From NCBI GenBank assembly GCA_002339675.1, contig DDKB01000018.1, positions 124,001 through 188,000 of the forward strand: a stretch of DNA of 64,000 nucleotides, given 5' to 3'. Position 1 is the stretch's first letter; each line of letters starts with the position of its first letter. Below the pieces are notes generated by a model, which saw only the letters and a list, made by a program, of their open reading frames with translations, ran no database searches and was not told the DNA's origin. The position numbers were made by a program, and so were the translations under genes. Positions 35,312-44,433 of this stretch are shown one piece after another. Source of the DNA: Stutzerimonas stutzeri (GTDB lineage: Bacteria; Pseudomonadota; Gammaproteobacteria; Pseudomonadales; Pseudomonadaceae).

Positions 35312-36008
35312 TCAATTCGTCGCGACGCACCATCGCCAGCTTTACCTTACTTTTGTACAAAGCTTGGCTGTCATGCTGGGTGCGCTACTTCTATGCGCTT
35401 GCCAGGGCACATGGCTTTCTTCTGCAGATCCCACAGCCAGGTGGTGGAGCCTCGAGCTCTTTGGGCCTAATTACATGACCGGCTGGGTCGAGTCCAGCGT
35501 CGTCCAGGACATCGAAGGGCGACTGACCGATCATGGTGGCGGCGGGGTTATTGGTAACGGAAACCCTGGTTACGCAACCGAAACGGCTAAAGGCTGGTTG
35601 GGGGGCGTTGGCAGCAATACCCGCGGCGTAGTCGGGGCGGACCTACCGAAACGTGTCTATGTTCGCTGGCAATCGATAGTCGAGCCGCAAACCTATCGCG
35701 CGTGGGTGGATATTCCTGAGCAGGCTCGCGAGCTCATGCTTGAATCTGTGCAACGTCGCTGCCCAAGGACGCCTGAACGAACGGCACGCTATATGGCGTC
35801 GATGTACTTTGGATTGGCCCCGGGAGGGATCATCCAAGTCTGGGTTGTGGATAGCTGTGGTGACGCCGTGAAAGTCGCTCGCGCTAAAGCCGACGTAGAA
35901 CCTCTGGGTCCGTCCCAGGGGCAGACCGATGGGCGCTACGCCTACACAATTAACGATAAAACCCGTCGCTATATCGACAAATACGGCATTCCTTACGGAA
36001 GCTGGTGA
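35274..36008 (+). CDS. DUF2931-family lipoprotein, probable immunity protein (copy 2)
   Basis: This is a paralogue of the preceding lipoprotein: WWSLELFGPNYMTGWVESS, GADLPKRVYVRWQSIVEPQTYRAW and YGIPYGSW line up without large gaps, while the surface loops differ. A lipobox-like LLLCACQG follows the hydrophobic segment. The start is uncertain: the ATG at 35274 overlaps copy 1 by 38 bases and gives a long leader, while the ATG at 35373 gives a short signal peptide that lacks positive charge. Neither has a good ribosome binding site. The pair probably arose by tandem duplication, a pattern seen at effector-immunity loci. Confidence 0.72.
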   Translation: MLKSLASHTEVGNQFVATHHRQLYLTFVQSLAVMLGALLLCACQGTWLSSADPTARWWSLELFGPNYMTGWVESSVVQDIEGRLTDHGGGGVIGNGNPGYATETAKGWLGGVGSNTRGVVGADLPKRVYVRWQSIVEPQTYRAWVDIPEQARELMLESVQRRCPRTPERTARYMASMYFGLAPGGIIQVWVVDSCGDAVKVARAKADVEPLGPSQGQTDGRYAYTINDKTRRYIDKYGIPYGSW

Positions 36009-36051
36009 AGTGTCCAGACCTGTCTCAAGTATCGCTGCACCAGCTAACGAA

Positions 36052-36468
36052 TCACGCCGCTTCCGGCTTCTTCTTGCGCGGCTTCAGGTACTTGGTCAGG
36101 CCCTGGAACCACATCACCAGCGCGGGGTTGCCCTGGATCTGGATGTCCTTGTTTTGAATGCCCTGCATAAAGGCCAGCTGCTTGTTCTTTGCGTTCATCG
36201 TGGCGAAGCCGAAGGCGCTGTCCTTGAAGCCGATGGCAAAGGCGGGTTCGGCAGCGGGACCGCCGTGACTGCTGACGCGCTGATCCTTGACCCTGTAATG
36301 GCGAGCCACTTTTCCGTCCAGGGTGTGCAGCTGGAAGGTCAGGTCCTTGTCACCAAGTTGCTTCTGGAAATCGGGATTGTTGCGACTGGCCTTGGCCATG
36401 AGACGGCCAAGCATCCACAGGAGAAAGCGAAATTTCATGAAGTAGCCGACCATTGAAGAAAGCGGCAT
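36052..36468 (-). CDS. SCP2-like helper protein of unknown function
   Basis: This protein of about 138 residues has a hydrophobic N-terminal region (FMKFRFLLWMLGRLMA) followed by an SCP2-like lipid-binding core: LTFQLHTLDGKVARHYRV, PAFAIGFKDSAFGFATM and ALAFMQGIQNKDIQIQGNPALVMWFQGL. A conserved gene sits at the same place next to HU and rubredoxin reductase in P. aeruginosa. The start is uncertain: ATGs at 36468, 36453 and 36438 are all in frame and none has a clear ribosome binding site. Its ligand and role are unknown. Confidence 0.68.
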   Translation of the reverse strand: MPLSSMVGYFMKFRFLLWMLGRLMAKASRNNPDFQKQLGDKDLTFQLHTLDGKVARHYRVKDQRVSSHGGPAAEPAFAIGFKDSAFGFATMNAKNKQLAFMQGIQNKDIQIQGNPALVMWFQGLTKYLKPRKKKPEAA

Positions 36469-36573
36469 TGTAAACAGCTGGTTGGCGTGTGCGGGAGCAG
36501 GAGAACAGGCGGGTCTGGAGGGGACTGTGCAGTCAGGCTGACCCGGAGCCTGGCCGGCCCCGGGCAACGCGAA

Positions 36574-36846
36574 TCAGTTGATCGCGTCTTTCAGCATCTT
36601 TCCCGGCTTGAACGCCACGGTGTTGCTGGCCCTGATGGTGACAGGTTCGCCCGTTTGCGGATTCTTGCCTGTTCGGGCGCCGCGGTGGCGCTGAACGAAG
36701 GTGCCGAAACCGACCAGGGTCACGCTGTCCTTGCGATTGAGGGCATTGGTGATTTCATCGAGCACGGCGTTTAGGACACGGTTGGCCTGATCCTTCGTGA
36801 GGTCGGCCTTGTCGGCGATAGCAGCTGCGAGTTCCGGTTTGCGCAT
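36574..36846 (-). CDS. hupA: HU-family DNA-binding protein
   Basis: HU bends and compacts DNA as a dimer. The 90-residue protein has the full family pattern: the N-terminal helical part (MRKPELAAAIADKADLTK), GFGTFVQRHRGARTGKNPQTGE on the DNA-binding arm, and the C-terminal FKPGKMLKDAIN. Position beside rubredoxin reductase corresponds to hupA in P. aeruginosa. It is probably monocistronic. Confidence 0.93.
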   Translation of the reverse strand: MRKPELAAAIADKADLTKDQANRVLNAVLDEITNALNRKDSVTLVGFGTFVQRHRGARTGKNPQTGEPVTIRASNTVAFKPGKMLKDAIN

Positions 36847-36995
36847 GGGTAGCCTCTGAACATTATTGTTTTTTTGTTCGCCGCTCTCCGAGCGGCGTTC
36901 CGACCCGCCGCGACAGCTCTAGGCTGCGGCAGCGGCTCAAGGGAGCATGGCACGCTGCTAGCACGCGCGCCAGCCCTGGCCGGCGCTTTGCGGGA

Positions 36996-38192
36996 TCAAT
37001 GCAGAGACGTTAACGACAGAACCTGGGGCAGTTCCGCCAGCACCGGCGGGAGCTGTTTGTTCAACGCCAGACGCTCCTGAACGGCCGCTCCTGTAAGGGC
37101 ATAACCCAGCAGCCGGCCGTCCGCATCTCGGTACAGCGCCTTGAGGTCATTGCCCTGGCCTTCCACGTGCCAGGCCCCTTCGCTGCCGGCCGCGGGCGGC
37201 GATACCACCAGCGGGCACACCGGCGTTTTGACCGTGATCGGCATGGGCCCGTAGGTTACCGGCGTCGGCTGCCCGGTCAGGGTTCGGGCCAGCGCGCGGA
37301 CGCCACTCATCAGCGGCATCACGTAGAGCAGGTTGAGCCCGTCGACCTCGGCGCAGTCACCCACGGCATAGATGTGCTCGACGGAGGTCCGCAGCTGGCG
37401 ATCAACCGCGATGCCGCGATTGACCTGCAGCCCCGCCGCCTCGGCCAGCTCGGTGCGCGGCCGCAGGCCGACGGCGCTGACCACCAGGTCGCAGGGGATT
37501 TGCTGGCCGTCCGACAGCTGCGCCACCAGTCCCTCATTCTCGCGATCCAGTCGCTCCAGCACCGGCCCAAGATGGAAACGAGCCCCCAGCGACTCCAGCC
37601 CGCGCTGTACGGCGGCTGCCGGCTCGACCGGTAGCAGTGACGGCATGATCTGCTCGCAAGGCGCGACCAGCTCGACCTCGTAGCCACCGTGCAGCAGGTC
37701 GTTGGCGAACTCGCAGCCGATCAGCCCGGCACCGAGAATGAGCACGCGCCGCTTGCCCTTTGCCGCTTCGCGGAACCGGCCGTAGTCCAGCAGGTCGTTG
37801 ATCGGGAAGATCGCGTCCTGCGCATCGCCTGCGACGGGCACTTCAATGGTCTGTGCGCCCCAGGCGATCACCAGGTCGCGGTAGGAAACGGGTTCGTTGC
37901 CGATCCAGACGCGGCGCTTGGCCGGCTCCAGCCGGGTCACCCGGGTATGGGTGCGGATCTCGGCGTCGAGCTGAATCGCCATCGGGCCGGCGACGGTCAT
38001 GCCCAGGGCATCGGCGTCCTTGTTCATGGCGAAGCCGGTCGACAGCATTGGTTTGGAATAGGAGCGGCCGTCGTCAGCGGTGATCAGCAGCAAGGGGGTC
38101 TCGCGGTCGAACTTGCGAAACTCCCGGGCCAGGTTGTAGCCGGCCAGGCCGGTGCCGATGATCACCAGCGGGGCCTTCGTCGAGTCGTTCAT
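36996..38192 (-). CDS. rubB: Rubredoxin-NAD(+) reductase
   Basis: This 398-residue FAD enzyme passes electrons from NADH to rubredoxin, for alkane hydroxylases or for oxygen and peroxide detoxification. The N-terminal FAD-binding loop is VIIGTGLAGYNLAREF, a second NADH-binding Rossmann motif is RVLILGAGLIGCEFANDL, and the FAD closing motif is HIYAVGDCAEV. Length and neighbours match the P. aeruginosa enzyme. It begins two bases after the rubredoxin stop, so the genes form one operon with rubredoxin first. Confidence 0.92.
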   Translation of the reverse strand: MNDSTKAPLVIIGTGLAGYNLAREFRKFDRETPLLLITADDGRSYSKPMLSTGFAMNKDADALGMTVAGPMAIQLDAEIRTHTRVTRLEPAKRRVWIGNEPVSYRDLVIAWGAQTIEVPVAGDAQDAIFPINDLLDYGRFREAAKGKRRVLILGAGLIGCEFANDLLHGGYEVELVAPCEQIMPSLLPVEPAAAVQRGLESLGARFHLGPVLERLDRENEGLVAQLSDGQQIPCDLVVSAVGLRPRTELAEAAGLQVNRGIAVDRQLRTSVEHIYAVGDCAEVDGLNLLYVMPLMSGVRALARTLTGQPTPVTYGPMPITVKTPVCPLVVSPPAAGSEGAWHVEGQGNDLKALYRDADGRLLGYALTGAAVQERLALNKQLPPVLAELPQVLSLTSLH

Positions 38193-38193
38193 A

Positions 38194-38361
38194 TCAGTCG
38201 ATCGCGATCATTTCGAAGTCCATCTTGCCGACGCCACAGTCCGGGCAGAGCCAGTCCTCGGGGACGTCTTCCCAGGCCGTGCCGGGCGCGATGCCCTCGT
38301 CCGGCCAGCCTTCGGCTTCGTCATAGATGAACCCGCACACCACGCATTGCCATTTTTTCAT
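38194..38361 (-). CDS. rubA: Rubredoxin
   Basis: This is a 55-residue iron-sulphur-free, single-iron electron carrier, too short for many gene finders. It starts MKKWQCVVCGFIYDEAEGWP and ends with DVPEDWLCPDCGVGKMDFEMI. The four cysteines that bind the Fe ion are Cys6 and Cys9 (CVVC) and Cys39 and Cys42 (CPDC). The next gene, rubredoxin reductase, starts two bases after the stop. Only one rubredoxin gene is present here, whereas P. aeruginosa has two in tandem. Confidence 0.95.
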   Translation of the reverse strand: MKKWQCVVCGFIYDEAEGWPDEGIAPGTAWEDVPEDWLCPDCGVGKMDFEMIAID

Positions 38362-38454
38362 CGTTCACCTCGCTCAGTCTCGGTTGCGCTGCACGCTATA
38401 CCAGATCACCGCGGACCGCCAAACCCGGCGGCGCGCGTCAACCGCCGAGCCAAT

Positions 38455-38480
38455 GAAAAACGGGCGGCCTGGGCCGCCCG
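38455..38480 (-). terminator. Terminator of the permease gene
   Basis: CGGGCGGCC and GGCCGCCCG (38461-38480) form a perfect 9 bp stem with a two-base loop. On the minus strand it is followed by a T-run. It lies about 20 bases after the stop of the permease gene. Confidence 0.85.
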
Positions 38481-38498
38481 TCCGGTTCACGAACGCCT

Positions 38499-40211
38499 TC
38501 AGCGGGCGGTCGCGATTCCCACCAGCGGATCGCTGATACCCATCACGTAGAAGCCGATCAGGCCCAGGGAGCCGGCCATCACGAGGTAGTACAGCGTCGG
38601 CAGCATGGTCTTGCGCAGGGTGATGCCTTCACGACCCAGCAAACCAACCGTGGCCGAAGCCGCCACCACGTTGTGAATGGCGATCATGTTGCCCGCCGCC
38701 GCGCCCACCGACTGCAACGCCACCATCAGCGCGCCGGAAATGCCCAGCAGGCTGGCGGTGTTGTACTGGAACTGCGAGAGCATCAGGTTGGACACGGTGT
38801 TGGAGCCGGCGATGAACGCGCCCAGCGCACCCACGGCGGGTGCGAAGAATGGATAGACGCTGCCCACGCTGTTGGCCACCAACTGCGCCATGGCCACCGG
38901 CATGGACACCAGGTCCGAACCATTGACGCCCGAGTTGATGAGGATCCGCACCATCGGAATGGTGAAGATCAGCACGAAGCCCGCGCCCAGCAGCGTCTTG
39001 CTCGACTCGGAAATCGCTGCGCCCAGCTCGGCGGCCTTCATCCGGTGCAGGAAGAAGGTCACCAGCACCACCATGCAGAGAATCCCGCCTGGCAGGTACA
39101 GCGGTTCCAGGGTGCCGGACACGCCGGTTTCACCGAGGATGTCCTTCCAGCCGAAGCTGATCGACATCAGCGCCGCCTTCAACTGCGGGAACACCCGCGA
39201 CATCACCAGGAAAATCGCCAATAGCACGTAGGGTGCCCAGGCCATCGGCACGGAGATCGGCGTGCGTCCGGCGACGTCGTCGATCTTCATCTCGATCTTA
39301 CCCATCCACTCCACCGGCCACTCGCTGGCCGGGGCGAAGTCCCAGCTGCTGTTTTTCGGCAGCAGGAAGCCGGCCTTTGCCGCCGGCACCACGATGGCCA
39401 GGCCCACCAGGGCGCCGATCATCGACGGGAATTCCGGACCGAGGAACACGCCGGCTGCAGCATAGGGAATGACGAACGCCAGCCCGGTAAAGATGGCGAA
39501 CGGGGCCATCGCCAGGCCTTCGGCCCAGGAGCGGTTACGTCCGAAGAAACGCGTCATCACGCAGATCATGAACAACGGCATGAGGATGCCGCACAGTGCA
39601 TGGATGATCGCCACACGGGAGAAGATCAGATGGAAGAACACCTCCCAGCTGCTGCCCACCGTTGCCAGCTGGCCACCGAGCGTGGCCTGGTCGAGACCGC
39701 CGGCGACACCCACCAGAATCGGCGTGCCCACCGCACCGAAGGACACCGGTGTCGATTGCACCATCATCCCCAGTACCACCGCCGTCAGCGCCGGGAAGCC
39801 CAGGGCGACCAGCAGCGGAGCCGCGACTGCAGCCGGGGTTCCGAAGCCCGAGGCCCCTTCGATGAAGCAGCCGAACAGCCAGGCCACGATCAGCACCTGG
39901 ACGCGCTTGTCCGGGCTCACGTTGGCGAAGCCGCGACGAATCGAAGCGATGCCACCGGAGTGTTTGAGCGTGTTCAGGAGCAGGATGGCGCCAAAGATGA
40001 TCCAGAGGATCGCGGCGGTGAGGATCAGGCCCTGCAGCGTGGAGGCCAGGACCCGGTTGAAGGTCATGTCCCAGGCCAGCAGGCCGATCAACGCAGTGAG
40101 GACGAAAACCAGCGGCATTGCGTACTTGGCCGGCCAGCGAAAGCCGATCAGCAGTACCCCCGCCAGCACCAGCGGCACGAAGGCCAGTATGGACAGCAGT
40201 GTCTGACTCAT
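38499..40211 (-). CDS. glcA: LctP-family permease, probably glycolate/lactate (GlcA)
   Basis: This 570-residue inner-membrane permease has about 13 hydrophobic segments and the LctP landmarks FGCFIEGASGFGTPAAVAAPLLVALG and GFALT-like GAFIAGSNTVSNLMLSQFQ. The family imports lactate, glycolate or both with protons. The adjacent malate synthase G and glycolate oxidase genes make glycolate the most likely physiological substrate, as for GlcA of E. coli; lactate cannot be excluded. It lies at the far end of the glc cluster, separated from glcB by a gap of about 220 bases that contains a terminator. Confidence 0.85.
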   Translation of the reverse strand: MSQTLLSILAFVPLVLAGVLLIGFRWPAKYAMPLVFVLTALIGLLAWDMTFNRVLASTLQGLILTAAILWIIFGAILLLNTLKHSGGIASIRRGFANVSPDKRVQVLIVAWLFGCFIEGASGFGTPAAVAAPLLVALGFPALTAVVLGMMVQSTPVSFGAVGTPILVGVAGGLDQATLGGQLATVGSSWEVFFHLIFSRVAIIHALCGILMPLFMICVMTRFFGRNRSWAEGLAMAPFAIFTGLAFVIPYAAAGVFLGPEFPSMIGALVGLAIVVPAAKAGFLLPKNSSWDFAPASEWPVEWMGKIEMKIDDVAGRTPISVPMAWAPYVLLAIFLVMSRVFPQLKAALMSISFGWKDILGETGVSGTLEPLYLPGGILCMVVLVTFFLHRMKAAELGAAISESSKTLLGAGFVLIFTIPMVRILINSGVNGSDLVSMPVAMAQLVANSVGSVYPFFAPAVGALGAFIAGSNTVSNLMLSQFQYNTASLLGISGALMVALQSVGAAAGNMIAIHNVVAASATVGLLGREGITLRKTMLPTLYYLVMAGSLGLIGFYVMGISDPLVGIATAR

Positions 40212-40344
40212 TGTTGGGTTCCTTGTTTTTTGTTGTGAACCACTTCTATCCGGATAAGCCCGGTCCCACGCATGGCCGACATGAAAGCCACATCGTCCGA
40301 GTGATCGACCGACGGGTCACGTCGGCCGGTCCCTCTTGCTCGAA

Positions 40345-40373
40345 AGCCCCGGACGCCTGAAGCGTCCGGGGCT
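40345..40373 (-). terminator. Terminator of glcB
   Basis: AGCCCCGGACGC and GCGTCCGGGGCT form a perfect 12 bp stem around a five-base loop, ending about 60 bases after the glcB stop on the minus strand. A short T-stretch follows. It implies that glcA downstream has its own promoter. Confidence 0.8.
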
Positions 40374-40432
40374 CATCACATCACGCCGGGTGCCGGCCTT
40401 CGCCAGCCCCCGGTGGTACAGGTCGAGACCGC

Positions 40433-42613
40433 TCAACCGACCTGCTGCTTGAAGCGCTGACGCCAGGCGTGCAGCAGCGGCTCGGTGTAGCCGCTGGGCT
40501 GCTCGCGCCCCTTGAACACCAGGTCGCAAGCCGCCTGGAACGCCGCCGAGCCCGCATAGTCAGCCGCCATCGGACGGTAGGCCGGATCGCCCGCGTTTTG
40601 CTGGTCGACCACCTTGGCCATGCGTTCCAGCGTCTCGCGAACCTGCGCCTCATCGACCACGCCGTGACGCAGCCAGTTGGCCAGGTGCTGACTGGAGATA
40701 CGCAGCGTGGCGCGGTCTTCCATCAGGCCGACGTCATGAATGTCCGGCACCTTGGAGCAACCAACGCCCTGCTCGACCCAACGCACCACATAGCCGAGGA
40801 TGCCCTGGCAGTTGTTGTCCAGCTCCTGCTGGACTTCCGCGGCCGACCAGTTGCGCTCCGGCGCGACCGGAATAGTCAGCAGGTCGTTGGTGAGCTTGTC
40901 GCGCTCGGCGGCCAGATCGATCTTCTCCAGCTCGGCCTGAACGGCCTGGACGTCGACCTGGTGGTAGTGCAGCGCATGCAGCGTCGCGCCGGTCGGCGAC
41001 GGTACCCAGGCGGTGTTGGCGCCGGCCTTGGGATGGGCGATCTTTTGCTCGAGCATGGCGGCCATCAGGTCCGGCATGGCCCACATGCCCTTGCCGATCT
41101 GCGCTTTGCCACGCAGGCCGCAGTTCAGGCCGACCAGCACGTTGTTGCGCTCGTAGGCCTGGATCCAGGCGGTGCCCTTCATGTCGCCCTTACGCAGCAC
41201 GGCGCCGGCTTCCATGATGCTGTGCATCTCATCGCCGGTGCGGTCGAGGAAACCGGTGTTGATGAAGGCGACGCGGTTCTTCGCCGCGCCGATGCAGGCC
41301 TTGAGGTTAATGCTGGTGCGGCGCTCCTCGTCCATGATGCCGACCTTCAGCGTGTGACGCGGCAGGCCGATGAGGTCTTCGACGCGACCGAACAGCTCGT
41401 CGGTGAAGGCGACTTCGGCCGGGCCGTGCATCTTCGGCTTGACGATGTACATCGAGCCGGTGCGCGAGTTGCCCTTGCGCTGCTGGTCGTGCAGGGCGAT
41501 CAGGCTGGTGACCACGCCGTCCATGATGCCTTCGGGAATCTCATGGCCTTCGCCGTCGATGATCGCCGGGTTGGTCATCAGGTGGCCGACGTTGCGGATG
41601 AACAGCAGCGAGCGGCCGTGCAGCTTCAAGTTGGAGCCGTCGGCGGCGGTGTATTCACGGTCGGCGTTGAGGCGACGGGTGATGCGCTTGCCGCCCTTCT
41701 CCAGGTCTTCGACCAGATCGCCCTTCATCAGGCCCAGCCAGTTGCGGTAGACCAGCACCTTGTCGTCGGCATCGACCGCGGCGGTGGAGTCTTCGCAATC
41801 CATGATGGTGGTGACGGCGGCTTCGACCAGCAGATCCTTGACGCCGGCCGCGTCGGTCTGGCCGATGGGGCTGTTCGGGTCGATCTGGATCTCGACGTGC
41901 AGGCCGTTGTTCTTCAGCAGGATGGCAGTCGGCTCGACGGCCTCGCCCTGATAGCCCACGAACTTCTCGGGCTGCTTCAGCCCGGTGACACTGCCGTTTT
42001 CCAGGGTCACCTGGAGCTGGCCGTCCTGCACGCGGTAGCTGACCGAATCGGCGTGGCTGCCTTCAGCCAGCGGCGCGGCCTGATCGAGGAAGTTGCGCGC
42101 GAAGGCGATGACCTTGGCGCCGCGCACTTCGTTGTAGCCTGGGCCCTTCTGCGCGCCGTTCTCCTCGCTGATGGCATCGGTGCCGTAGAGCGCGTCATAC
42201 AGCGAGCCCCAGCGGGCGTTGGCGGCGTTCAGTGCATAGCGCGCATTGCCGATGGGTACGACCAGCTGCGGGCCGGCCTGGGTGGCGATTTCGCTGTCGA
42301 CGTTGCTGGTGCTGATCTTCACCTCGCCCGGTTCGGGCTGCAGGTAGCCGATCGATTCCAGAAAGCTGCGGTAGGCCGGCATGTCGCTGATCGGGCCGGG
42401 ATTGCTGCGGTGCCAGTTGTCCAGCTCGACCTGTAGGCGGTCGCGCTCGGCCAGCAGGGCGCGGTTCTTCGGCGCCAGGTCATGAACCAGCTCGTCAAAG
42501 CCTTTCCAGAAGGCGGCAGCCTCAACGCCGGTGCCCGGCAGAACTTCGTCTTCGATGAAGCGTTGCAGGTTGGCCGCGACTTGCAGGCGACCCAGGGTTA
42601 CGCGTTCGGTCAT
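40433..42613 (-). CDS. glcB: Malate synthase G
   Basis: This enzyme condenses glyoxylate with acetyl-CoA to malate, feeding glycolate carbon into the TCA cycle. The 726-residue length is that of isoform G. Landmarks are DCEDSTAAVDADDK, the catalytic region RNVGHLMTNPAI and VKPKMHGPAEVAFT, ERNNVLVGLNCGLRGKAQIGKGMWAMPD, and the C-terminal domain with CSKVPDIHDVGLMEDRATLRISSQHLANWL. The ATG at 42613 gives MTERVTLGRLQVA; upstream in-frame codons lack family resemblance. It follows glcG by 16 bases and probably belongs to the glc operon. Confidence 0.95.
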   Translation of the reverse strand: MTERVTLGRLQVAANLQRFIEDEVLPGTGVEAAAFWKGFDELVHDLAPKNRALLAERDRLQVELDNWHRSNPGPISDMPAYRSFLESIGYLQPEPGEVKISTSNVDSEIATQAGPQLVVPIGNARYALNAANARWGSLYDALYGTDAISEENGAQKGPGYNEVRGAKVIAFARNFLDQAAPLAEGSHADSVSYRVQDGQLQVTLENGSVTGLKQPEKFVGYQGEAVEPTAILLKNNGLHVEIQIDPNSPIGQTDAAGVKDLLVEAAVTTIMDCEDSTAAVDADDKVLVYRNWLGLMKGDLVEDLEKGGKRITRRLNADREYTAADGSNLKLHGRSLLFIRNVGHLMTNPAIIDGEGHEIPEGIMDGVVTSLIALHDQQRKGNSRTGSMYIVKPKMHGPAEVAFTDELFGRVEDLIGLPRHTLKVGIMDEERRTSINLKACIGAAKNRVAFINTGFLDRTGDEMHSIMEAGAVLRKGDMKGTAWIQAYERNNVLVGLNCGLRGKAQIGKGMWAMPDLMAAMLEQKIAHPKAGANTAWVPSPTGATLHALHYHQVDVQAVQAELEKIDLAAERDKLTNDLLTIPVAPERNWSAAEVQQELDNNCQGILGYVVRWVEQGVGCSKVPDIHDVGLMEDRATLRISSQHLANWLRHGVVDEAQVRETLERMAKVVDQQNAGDPAYRPMAADYAGSAAFQAACDLVFKGREQPSGYTEPLLHAWRQRFKQQVG

Positions 42614-42629
42614 GTCGTTCTCCTTCGAA

Positions 42630-43034
42630 TCAGTTGGCGACAGCGGCGACGCCGGCCTTGGCGACCTGGGCATCCTGAGCAGCGGTCACGCCAGAGACGC
42701 CGACCGAGCCGATCACCTGGCCCTCGACGATCACCGGCACGCCGCCTTCCAGCGAGCAGACCACCGGCGCGGACAGGAAGGCGTTGCGCCCGCCGTTGAC
42801 CATGTCCTCGTAGCCCTTGGTTTCGCGACGGCCCACCGCGGCGCTGCGCGCCTTTTCGGTCGCAATGTAGGAGGCGATCGGCGCACAGCCGTCCAGACGT
42901 TCCAGCGCCAGCGGATGGCCGCCGTCGTCAGCGACCACGATGGTCACGGCCCAGCCGTTGTTCTGCGCTTCGCTGCGCGCGGCGGCCAGGATGGCGGTCA
43001 CTTCGGTCTGGGTCAGCATGGCTTTGGTCTTCAT
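42630..43034 (-). CDS. glcG: GlcG-like heme-degrading/PduO-type protein
   Basis: This 134-residue GlcG/HbpS-like protein shows VTIVVADDGGHPLALERLDG, SYIATEKARSAA and the C-terminal GQVIGSVGVSGVTAAQDAQVAKAG, the family signature. GlcG is regularly encoded in glycolate clusters but its role is not settled. AGGAG lies seven bases before the ATG. It is separated from glcF by about 180 bases holding a palindromic repeat, and it is close to glcB downstream. Confidence 0.88.
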   Translation of the reverse strand: MKTKAMLTQTEVTAILAAARSEAQNNGWAVTIVVADDGGHPLALERLDGCAPIASYIATEKARSAAVGRRETKGYEDMVNGGRNAFLSAPVVCSLEGGVPVIVEGQVIGSVGVSGVTAAQDAQVAKAGVAAVAN

Positions 43035-43114
43035 CTGGATCTCCTGTCTTCGTATTTCGATTGTTCGGTAGAAGCGGCTCGTTGCGGCCTTTGTACAGGC
43101 GGGCAGTCCGCTCA

Positions 43115-43190
43115 GCTTGTAGGGTGGGCTTCAGCCCACCGAAGGTGTCCTCGCTGCATGCTGATGGGCTAAAGCCCACCCTACGGCCGA
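43115..43190. repeat. Palindromic REP-like repeat between glcF and glcG
   Basis: GTAGGGTGGGCTT (43119-43131) and its complement AAGCCCACCCTAC (43172-43184) form a long stem. Each arm also contains a small internal hairpin (GGGCTTCAGCCC and GGGCTAAAGCCC). It is related to the element at 30523-30613 and probably to the decayed copy at 24383. Confidence 0.75.
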
Positions 43191-43212
43191 AGCGAACCTA
43201 CGGTTACTGCAT

Positions 43213-44430
43213 TTACTGCATCGCCTCCTCGACGATCTCGATCCAGTGCCGCACCGGGGTCCGCCCGGCGCCGTCGAGGTGCGTCTGGCAACCGATGTTG
43301 GCGGTGACGATGACTTCCGGCTTGCCGCTTTCCAACGCGTTGAGCTTGTTGTCGCGCAGCTGGTGAGAAATCTCCGGCTGGGTGATCGAGTAGCTGCCCG
43401 CCGAACCGCAGCACAGATGCGCGTCGGGGACCGCGGTGAGGTGGAAGCCGAGGCGGGTGAGCACGTCTTCGACCGCGCCGCCGAGTTTCTGTGCGTGCTG
43501 CAGCGTGCAGGGGCAATGAAAGGCCATGCGCTTGTCGGTCTCGACCTTCAGCCGCTCCAGTTCGGCGCTGCGCATCACTTCCACCAGGTCCTTGGTCAAG
43601 GCGCTGACCCGCGCGGCTTTGGTCGCGTAGGCCGGGTCGTTCCGCAGCAGATGACCGTAGTCCTTGATGAAGGCCCCGCAACCGCTGGCGGTCTGCACGA
43701 TGGCTTCGGCGCCGCCGTCGATGGCTGGCCACCAGGCGTCGATGTTGCGCCGTGCGCGGTCGAGTCCGGCTTCCTGAGCGTTCAGGTGATAGTCCACCGC
43801 GCCGCAGCAGCCCGCTTCACGCGCGGTTATCACGCTGATGCCCAGGCGATCGAGTACCCGCGCCGTGGCGGCATTGGTGTTGGGCGACAGGCTTGGCTGC
43901 ACGCAGCCTTCGAGAATCAGCACGCGACGCGCATGCACGGTCTGCGGCCGCGGCTTGGCCGGGGTGACCTGGCGCGGCATGTGTGCCTTGAGCGTCGCCG
44001 GCATCAGCGGGCGCAGCGTGTTGCCGGCGCCTAACAGGGCCTTGAACAGGCCCGGGCGTGGAATCACCGTGCGCAGGCCGGTACGCAGCAGGCGCTCGCC
44101 CGTCGAGCGCGGCACCTGCTGCTCCATGAAGTCGCGGCCGATATCCAGCAGGTTGTGGTACTGCACGCCGGAGGGGCAGGTGGTTTCGCAGTTGCGGCAA
44201 GTCAGGCAGCGGTCCAGGTGGGTCTGGGTGGCCTCGGTGACTTCACCGCCCTCGAACATCTGCTTCATCAGGTAGATGCGCCCACGCGGCCCGTCCAGCT
44301 CGTCGCCAAGCAGCTGATAGGTCGGACAGGTGGCGTTGCAGAAGCCGCAGTGCACGCAGGAACGCAGGATGCTTTCGGCTTCCTCAGCACGGGGGTGAAG
44401 TTTGGCTTGTTCGCTCAGATTAGTCTGCAC
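43213..44430 (-). CDS. glcF: Glycolate oxidase iron-sulphur subunit
   Basis: GlcF is the electron-transfer subunit of the membrane-associated glycolate dehydrogenase GlcDEF, which oxidises glycolate to glyoxylate. The 405-residue protein has two [4Fe-4S] motifs, CVHCGFCNATCP and CLTCRNCETTCP, and two C-terminal CCG motifs (AGCCGAVDYH and LCCGSAGSY). It begins three bases after glcE, so glcD-glcE-glcF are tightly coupled. Confidence 0.95.
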   Translation of the reverse strand: MQTNLSEQAKLHPRAEEAESILRSCVHCGFCNATCPTYQLLGDELDGPRGRIYLMKQMFEGGEVTEATQTHLDRCLTCRNCETTCPSGVQYHNLLDIGRDFMEQQVPRSTGERLLRTGLRTVIPRPGLFKALLGAGNTLRPLMPATLKAHMPRQVTPAKPRPQTVHARRVLILEGCVQPSLSPNTNAATARVLDRLGISVITAREAGCCGAVDYHLNAQEAGLDRARRNIDAWWPAIDGGAEAIVQTASGCGAFIKDYGHLLRNDPAYATKAARVSALTKDLVEVMRSAELERLKVETDKRMAFHCPCTLQHAQKLGGAVEDVLTRLGFHLTAVPDAHLCCGSAGSYSITQPEISHQLRDNKLNALESGKPEVIVTANIGCQTHLDGAGRTPVRHWIEIVEEAMQ

Positions 44431-44433
44431 AGC

